Assembly (NCBI GenBank): GCA_950295325.1
Contig: OX485803.1
Location: forward strand, 29,016,001 to 29,080,000
Origin: Polytrichum commune
Lineage: Eukaryota; Streptophyta; Polytrichopsida; Polytrichales; Polytrichaceae
DNA: 64,000 nucleotides
Direction of reading: 5' to 3'
Made by a program: the position numbers and the translations under genes. How positions within the stretch are numbered: position 1 is the first letter of the stretch; every line of letters begins with the position of its first letter. Under the pieces are notes generated by a model. The model was not told the origin of the DNA. It worked only from the letters and a program-made list of their open reading frames with translations, and did no database searches. Positions 57,838 through 64,000 of the stretch are shown here, in pieces.

Positions 57838-59899
57838 GCTCTGCTGCCAAACCCCTCTAACTCCACCAGCAGATGTAGTGGCATTGATCCTGCCTCCGAG
57901 CTGGCTGGTACTATTGGAGATTTACTGTTACCATTGCACCTGGCAAAACGGTTGTACAAGTATTATGTCGGATATAAATGCATAAAGTGTTGAGCCTAGT
58001 ATAAAATATGCAGGAAAGGAGGACAACTTCAGGTTAGTAACTCTGTGTTTATGTCAAATCCAGTCCCACCTTGATTAATGCACAGTTCTAACAGGGTGTG
58101 ACAAACTTTTCAATATCCCCAAATGAAACACTGAACAGTTCTTCGTTTCAGTGGGTTATGCTGTACACATAACCCATTGAAGTTTCAAAAACAACTCTGC
58201 CTCCAACTTTTCGACCCACCAATAAATTGGCCAAAAAGTTGAATTTATTCGTGGGTCTAAATTCACAAGTATCCTACCTCTGTTTGAGGAATTACTAAGG
58301 AATGAATTTCACAACCTCCACTCTGTCGCACTATTAAAACCTCACCATGATTGCATTTAATATCCTCTTGGCAAATTACGTTGGAGACTCAAATCATCTA
58401 AGCAAATTCTAGCATTATTTTATTAACATGGCATTTGAACATGGCATAAACATGGGTATAAGAATGTCTCTAATCCACATGTGAGGGATTAAATACCAGT
58501 GGAAACTCAGATCCATCCAAAATGACCGAAATCTACAACAATTATCAGACCTAGACCCAGTATCTGAAATTCAAGACCAAGACCTGATATCAATTCAGCT
58601 AAACCTGCACTCCAAGTCAATAGAAGTAACCAAACATTGTGATAGCATCAGCTACATGCATTGGCAAACATTAGTTATTATGGTCATATAAAAAATCCCA
58701 AAAAACACAATCCTAGAGGAGAGTGGACATGGTTTAGAATAGTAGTAGCAGTTCACGCACACCTGTCAATACTACAAAAACCAATACTGAACAGACCTAA
58801 GACATAACAGTGCAGACACTCACAGAATGGCGCCAACCTAGACACTAGCCCACCTTCGTCAAATTTGCATGGTCGCAAGCTAAGAAAGATGTGCAGATAT
58901 TGAACAGAACAGTTTGAGTTTTTTCTCACGGAGTAGGAAACAAACAGACAGGGTGCAAAAACAATGACCTATAAACAAACAAACGATGAGTATATCCGAA
59001 GCTTTTAAGTGTGACGGTGTAGTGATATCCAAGGTCTATGCCAACTTCTCGTGTGATCATCTCAACCTTATTTCTGTGGATATATCCCATCCATACGGAA
59101 CAAAAACCTCGACAGCATGCACCTACTACTCTCAGCTTCTCTCATGCTCTGCACTACATTGATCGCCCTATGCTCCAGGGAGTGTTGAGTCATCGTCAAC
59201 GATGCCATGTGGATTCACCAATTCCCAAGCAGACATGACGGCCTCTTCCGATGTGTTCAGACAAAAAGAAAGAGAGAAGTATGTGCACAAAGCAGACAAC
59301 AGTAGCAAAACACGAAGTTGACTCTTGACAGTATAGACACTCACTGAATGGGGCCGACCTAGACACTAAGCCCAAATGGCTTGACAGACACCGTCTTCAT
59401 CAAATTCGCATGGTCGCAAGCTAAGAACGAATGTGCAGATATAGAACAAAAACAGTTACAGTTGTTTCTCACAGCCTGGATATAAAAGCAATGACCTAAT
59501 AAATAAAAAACGATGAGTATATCCAAAATTTTAAGTTTCACGGTATCGTGAAATTCAAGGTATATATGCCGACTTCCCATATAAGAAATCTTAATCTTAT
59601 TTCAGTAGACAGATTCCATCCATATGGAACACAAACCTCGACAACATGTACATACTACTCTGAGCTTCTCTCATACTCTGCAATACATTGATTTGCCCTA
59701 TGCTCCCGGGAGTGTCGAGTCATCAACGATGCCAAAAGACTTACCAATTTCCAAGTAGACATGATAGTCTTACGACTCTTAAGATGTGTTCCCACAGAAT
59801 TTTAATGATTTTCTAAATAAAAATAAAAAGTGAAGAAACTCTGTGCACAGAGCAAAGCAAAGCAAGCAACAGTAGCAAAAACACGAAGGAGAATCTTAC
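57838..59899 (-). other. Probable 5' leader intron of the AAR3-like gene
   Basis: Between exon 1 and a donor-like TTTTT|GTAAGATT at 59900/59899 there is no coding sequence. The interval includes a large tandem duplication (58808-59895). A leader exon at about 59900-60060 is inferred. Confidence 0.4.
58808..59895. repeat. ~520-560-bp tandem duplication in the AAR3 leader intron
   Basis: Unit 1 (58808-59329) and unit 2 (59330-59895) both open CAGT(G/A)(C/T)AGACACTCAC and share CATGGTCGCAAGCTAAGAA, AACGATGAGTATATCC and CAACAGTAGCAAAA in order. Similarity is perhaps 80% by eye with several indels, so this is an older event than the one next to U6. The donor-like GTAAGATT at the end of unit 2 is altered in unit 1. 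Confidence 0.85.
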
Positions 59900-60385
59900 A
59901 AAAAGCAAGCCGTATCTCATCCACCCAGCAAGCTCGCATACTTCATCCACAAGTCACAAGCCGATTCCCAAACTCGTTGCAAAAAAAATCCTCCACACAA
60001 AAACCCTGATCCTGCAATGGGAATGACGGCAGGGTCAAGACTACTTCATCACGAAGGCGAAGCAGAGTAGTGTCGGTAAAATTTCTTGGCCGCACGATAC
60101 CAAACCCCGAGGATAGCCAAATTGAGCGGACGCAAGGAATACTCGTTTGTTGTTCGCTTCAATCAATTGGAAAGAAATGAGTGCACACAGCACCGATTGT
60201 GGAGATGTTTGGGTCCACGGGAAGCGCGGAGCGGTGCCGACATGCGAGATGGAATGACGATGGCGGAGGGGGATGGCCAACGGTCAAGAATTAGGGCAGG
60301 AGATGAGGAGCCTTGGTGGGAGGGGCGGGGCTCCACCATAGCCAAAAAGCTCGCAAAGCTTAGGCTTCCCATTTGGCCAGAGGGA
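59900..60385 (-). promoter_or_regulatory. Probable transcription start region of the AAR3-like gene
   Basis: GC content rises relative to both sides and no ATG-initiated protein of recognisable type is present on either strand. This is the likely leader exon and core promoter for the minus-strand gene. The exact start is not visible. Confidence 0.35.
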
Positions 60386-60426
60386 GCTCCCCTCCCCCTC
60401 CCCCTCCCCCTCCCCCTCCTCTCCCC
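60386..60426. repeat. (CTCCCC)n hexanucleotide repeat
   Basis: Five to six units of CTCCCC. It generates a Pro-Leu run in one frame that is not a credible protein. Confidence 0.9.
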
Positions 60427-60529
60427 TCACCTCGGCTACTTTTCGCCACGTCGGTACGCCACGCTGGCATTCCAAAACCACGTCGGCGTTTTATCTTTCT
60501 CTCTAATGACTCGTTGGCAAAGAAGAAGC

Positions 60530-62055
60530 GTAGTGGAACGTGGAAAGTTCAAAACCGGTACTGGACTTGTATCACCCTTTCTCTTTTTATGCCATTCGGT
60601 ATCAATTTTTTACTTTTTAGATAGGTGTGGATACTTGAGGATATTTTTTGTATTGATATCATTCGGGTCTATGTGGCACACAAGACCCTTCCTACCTCCT
60701 AACTTATTAGAAGCGACTCAAGTATCAACACGATGTATTCAAATAACTTCTAGAAGGTTCCCCCCTAGCTCGCCCCTCCACTCCCCTCAACTATTTTGTT
60801 GCCATATTGAAATGGCCAATCCAGTGCCACGTCTACATTTTTAATTTTGTTTCAAATGAATAAAGGTAAGTAGGTAAGCAACCCATTCTTGACCACCACC
60901 CCGTTCTCGAAGCTTACATCAACATGTTTTTTGTGCATCACAATATCAATCTCGTATCATTGTTGACATGTCATTACTGAAATCCAACTTAGTCAAATCT
61001 CAACGGCTAAGTTGACAGCTAGGGTTAGATTGCAAGCATATTTAGGTGCCACAATTATCAATTATGAGATCAAGCATTCTCAGTTTTACAACCAATCGGT
61101 GGTCGTAAAGAAGTTTAACTTATATATCACAATTATAGATCAAAGAGAAAATACATCTACTTAGAAATTTCATAACATTTTGGTTATGGCAACCAAAGAA
61201 ACATTATGTAAAAATTTGAAGTGCTTTTTGTTTTATTTCTCTACATGGATATTTTTTCTTTGATCATGCCCAACACTATAAACAATGCTAAATTGCTTCA
61301 CTAGTGGGGAATGAGTCACTTACCTTATTTGGCAAGGAGGCCTAGTTGAAGGTGGGAAGTTCAAACCAATGTTGGATTAATTTTTATAGCATTTGGGTAT
61401 GGGTTATTGTATGATTGGGTGTCGGCATAAATACGAATATTTAAGGATGTTTTGTTTTCAATATCAGTCGGATCTACCATATCAGGGCGCTCTATTTCAT
61501 CTTCACAAGTGCCAGAACGTAGTTTCCACATTGGATACAAGAAGTCTTTAGCCAATGTGAACATGACACATGACAAATATGAAAGATGACTTTTTTTAAT
61601 TTTTAATAAAATTAGGAAACCCTCTATGATATATGTAATTGCTAAGGCCATGGGTTATAGGCATTCCGTGAATAAGGACCCACCCGATGGCAGAAACACG
61701 AGAGTTGACCCATATTCGTCGAGAGGATATGGAATGAATATGGAAAGATTAACCCACTTCAAATCATTATGATCATTTTTTGATGCCACTCATGTATATG
61801 TAACGAGGATTTAAAATTTTTGGGATACCAATAGGGTATGAATATTTGAGAATGTATTTTTGTTTTAACATCATTTGGGTCTATAAGTCTATGTATCTAT
61901 ATCTTACAAGAGCATACCAATCTTGGATCGGTATTACCTTGTTTATATATACCACGTGAATATGTGTAACGAGCGTTTTAGAAAATTTTGACATTGGTAA
62001 GTACATGTACTTGATGATGTTGCCAATTTTCACACCATTTGGACCTATATTATGC
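60530..62055. repeat. Iterated degenerate motif with a copy of the 270-bp repeat family
   Basis: Four degenerate segments (near 60630-60680, 61425-61490, 61835-61885, 62005-62055) end in variants of TATCATTTGGGTCTAT preceded by a TTGAGGAT(G/A)TTTT-like block. In between, 60880-61110 is a single diverged copy of the 270-bp unit of 18.3 kb, with its flank to 61325. No gene is visible. Confidence 0.55.
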
Positions 62056-62246
62056 AATGCAAGAATCTTTACGGTTCGGTAAAATCCATTAGTTTCAATT
62101 TGGTTGTATGTGGTATTGGCCCAAATAATGACTCGGGTATACAAAGATTACGGTGTCCAGTGATATTTACAAAGTATCAAAATTGAATTGAGATAACAAT
62201 TCTGATGATGTTTGAGCAGGTTGTTGCATTAATTTGAGATATTTTA

Positions 62247-62749
62247 GGGCCACTTCACACACGAGACTAAGAGCATGTGACCATTACACTTCTAGCACTC
62301 TCATTGGTGGAGAAGGCAGAGCATGTCCAAGTTCGCTTCACACTACACTTGAGGGACCAACGGAGTATATGAATGCAAGATGGATGTAAAGTCTACATGG
62401 ACTCCTACAGGGCATCAAATGGATCATGTTTCATTCATGGTCACTTGGATTATTTTCAAAAACCACCTCTTGGAGGTAGGCCTAACACAAAACCGGGAGA
62501 CCATGGCACCCCGAACGCTCACAACCGTTGATTTATTCTATTTTATCATGTGTGAGAACCCGCATAAATAGAAATTCATTACAATAACATTTGGTTGAGG
62601 GCCCGATCACATATGACTTCACACTACACTTGAGGGTCCGTGACCACACTACATGATTTTGGGGGTGTCTTGGGACGGCCTTTGGACACTCTCTTTTGGG
62701 CTCCCACAATTTCATGGTCACAGCTCTTGGTTTGTGTGTGAAGTGGCCC
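62247..62749 (+). mobile_element. Complete Harbinger/Tourist-like MITE with TTA target-site duplication
   Basis: A 503-bp element with perfect 16-bp TIRs, GGGCCACTTCACACAC at the left and its inverse at the right. It is flanked by TTA at 62244-62246 and 62750-62752. The 3-bp TTA duplication and GGGCC tip fit PIF/Harbinger. There is no coding capacity. This is the best preserved member of a family with relics at 27028, 30033 and 49180. Confidence 0.85.
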
Positions 62750-62752
62750 TTA

Positions 62753-64000
62753 GCCATTTGGAAATAACACTTTACTATGCCTCTGGTATTGAATCAATGT
62801 TATATTTAGCACAACCTATTAGAAAGAGGATGTCACCGTAGTAAAGTCACATGTATTATCAATGATCATATTTGTATGGTTTCTATATGAGCTTTGAATA
62901 TGGGTAACCCCTAAAGCTCGTTTATAGCATGTTTGTACTAATTGTGTATTATTCTCACTTTATATTGGACAATATGTAATCTTCATCAAACTCTTTTGAA
63001 ACTACTTTGTGTGTAGGTGTCGAGAAGTGTAACAATCCAAGACAACAAATTATCACTATCTACCAAAAACATACAACATAACATGTGGTCACATTGTACA
63101 ATATCAAAATACCTTGTATATGAGAGGCCCACATAAATGATCTAGCTGCATGGTTGTGTTTCATTCTACACTTAGCATGTGACATGGGCCTTCACTATCT
63201 TATCTTCATGGAAAGAAACTTAGAAAACTAGAAGAAACTGACGGTGGTATGAATAATGAATAATGTCAGTTTGTATAGTAGAAATATTGTGAATAGTGTC
63301 TTTATTTTCAATGACATTATAATTATTAATAGTACCTAAAAGGAATAACATTGGGATGAACAATGTTTCCTACGAATATTCATAGGATGAAAAATAATTA
63401 ATGTACATAGTGTTGGAGTGTGACTCCGCCCAATTTCACAAGTTCAATTAAATGTATGAATAGTACACATGTATTCCCACATTGTTTGAGGGGTCCACAA
63501 AATATAATTGACACATTCCAAGGTCATGGAACCAACCCATAGGGCTGAAAAATGTTATGTAAATTGAATTCCATGAGTATTTAGGGTTAACCTTGATCCC
63601 ATGGGAGTTCAAAAATTAAGCCACCTAAGCTGGAAAGTTCTACGATCATGGACCTTACACATGTTTCGGTTTCACATGCACCCTATCACTAAGGCCCAAC
63701 TAATCAAACACATGGGAGGGGAGGGGGAGGTGTGTCTAGGCGAACTACACTAATATGTGCAATTATATTGCCTTCTCGAATAGGTTGCCTCTTTATCCAT
63801 GCAAATTACCTTGGGTCAAAATCAAATCACGAAAACATATAACTTTGTTTATTCATCCACATAGCAACCACAGTAGAAACATAAATCATAAATTTTGTTA
63901 CAGTGGTGTGGAATGTTGATAAATTTAGTGTGGGGCAACCTAGTTGCATGTATCAATGTGGATATGTTCAAACAAACTTGTGGGAATCTACGGGCTTCCC
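62753..64000. other. AT-rich intergenic DNA at the right edge
   Basis: No gene or bounded repeat is recognised. Confidence 0.4.

Noticed and set aside
60086-60844. 252-codon plus-strand open frame
   Set aside because: It starts at TTG, runs through the CTCCCC repeat (Pro-Leu run) and into a dispersed repeat segment. There is no domain and no ATG-led start.

Overview
The window is nuclear DNA of a land plant. It carries spliced GT-AG genes for a CHR19/ETL1-type SNF2 ATPase, a DET2-type steroid 5-alpha-reductase and an AAR3-type DCN1-like protein, an intronless ribosomal protein L24 gene, and a U6 snRNA gene with a plant USE+TATA promoter. Genes are sparse, intergenic DNA is AT-rich and full of short transposon relics, and the L24 coding sequence is strikingly GC-rich. 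This mix would suit a repeat-rich, possibly non-flowering lineage, but I cannot fix the species from sequence alone. Layout: 1-3.5 kb holds the 5' part of an unidentified minus-strand gene running off the left edge, with a GC/CT-rich leader near 3.2-3.5 kb. 3.5-30 kb is essentially repeat territory: a tandem hairpin array (4.2-4.65 kb), two tRNA-derived SINEs with intact target-site duplications (8.1 and 24.7 kb), several TIR/foldback elements, two relics of one LINE-like reverse transcriptase tail (14.4-15.5 and 21.6-21.9 kb), and 203-bp and 270-bp tandem arrays. A doubtful two-exon microprotein lies at 12.67-13.01 kb. 30.6-39.3 kb holds the plus-strand CHR19 gene (12 coding exons, 834 aa) with a long CT-rich leader. 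39.3-42.6 kb is a graveyard of partial duplicates of CHR19 exon 11 and of the RPL24 3' end. RPL24 (minus, 42.64-43.13 kb) has a telo-box/site-II promoter. 44.9-46.05 kb holds the U6 gene, a 305-bp tandem duplication and a second promoter copy with no U6 attached. 47.9-48.5 kb has decayed coding sequence of unknown origin. 50.0-51.6 kb is DET2 (plus, two exons, 265 aa). 54.3-60.1 kb is AAR3-like (minus, ten coding exons, about 388 aa) with a tandemly duplicated leader intron. 60-64 kb is again repeats, including a complete Harbinger-like MITE with TTA target-site duplication. The genes are independent housekeeping or signalling loci (chromatin remodelling, translation, splicing, brassinosteroid-type steroid reduction, cullin neddylation). 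There is no operon-like organisation. The most informative material is the mobile-element and duplication history, in which family boundaries can be read directly from target-site duplications and paired copies. All exon borders were placed by eye from GT/AG sites, reading-frame continuity and family resemblance. No search was run.
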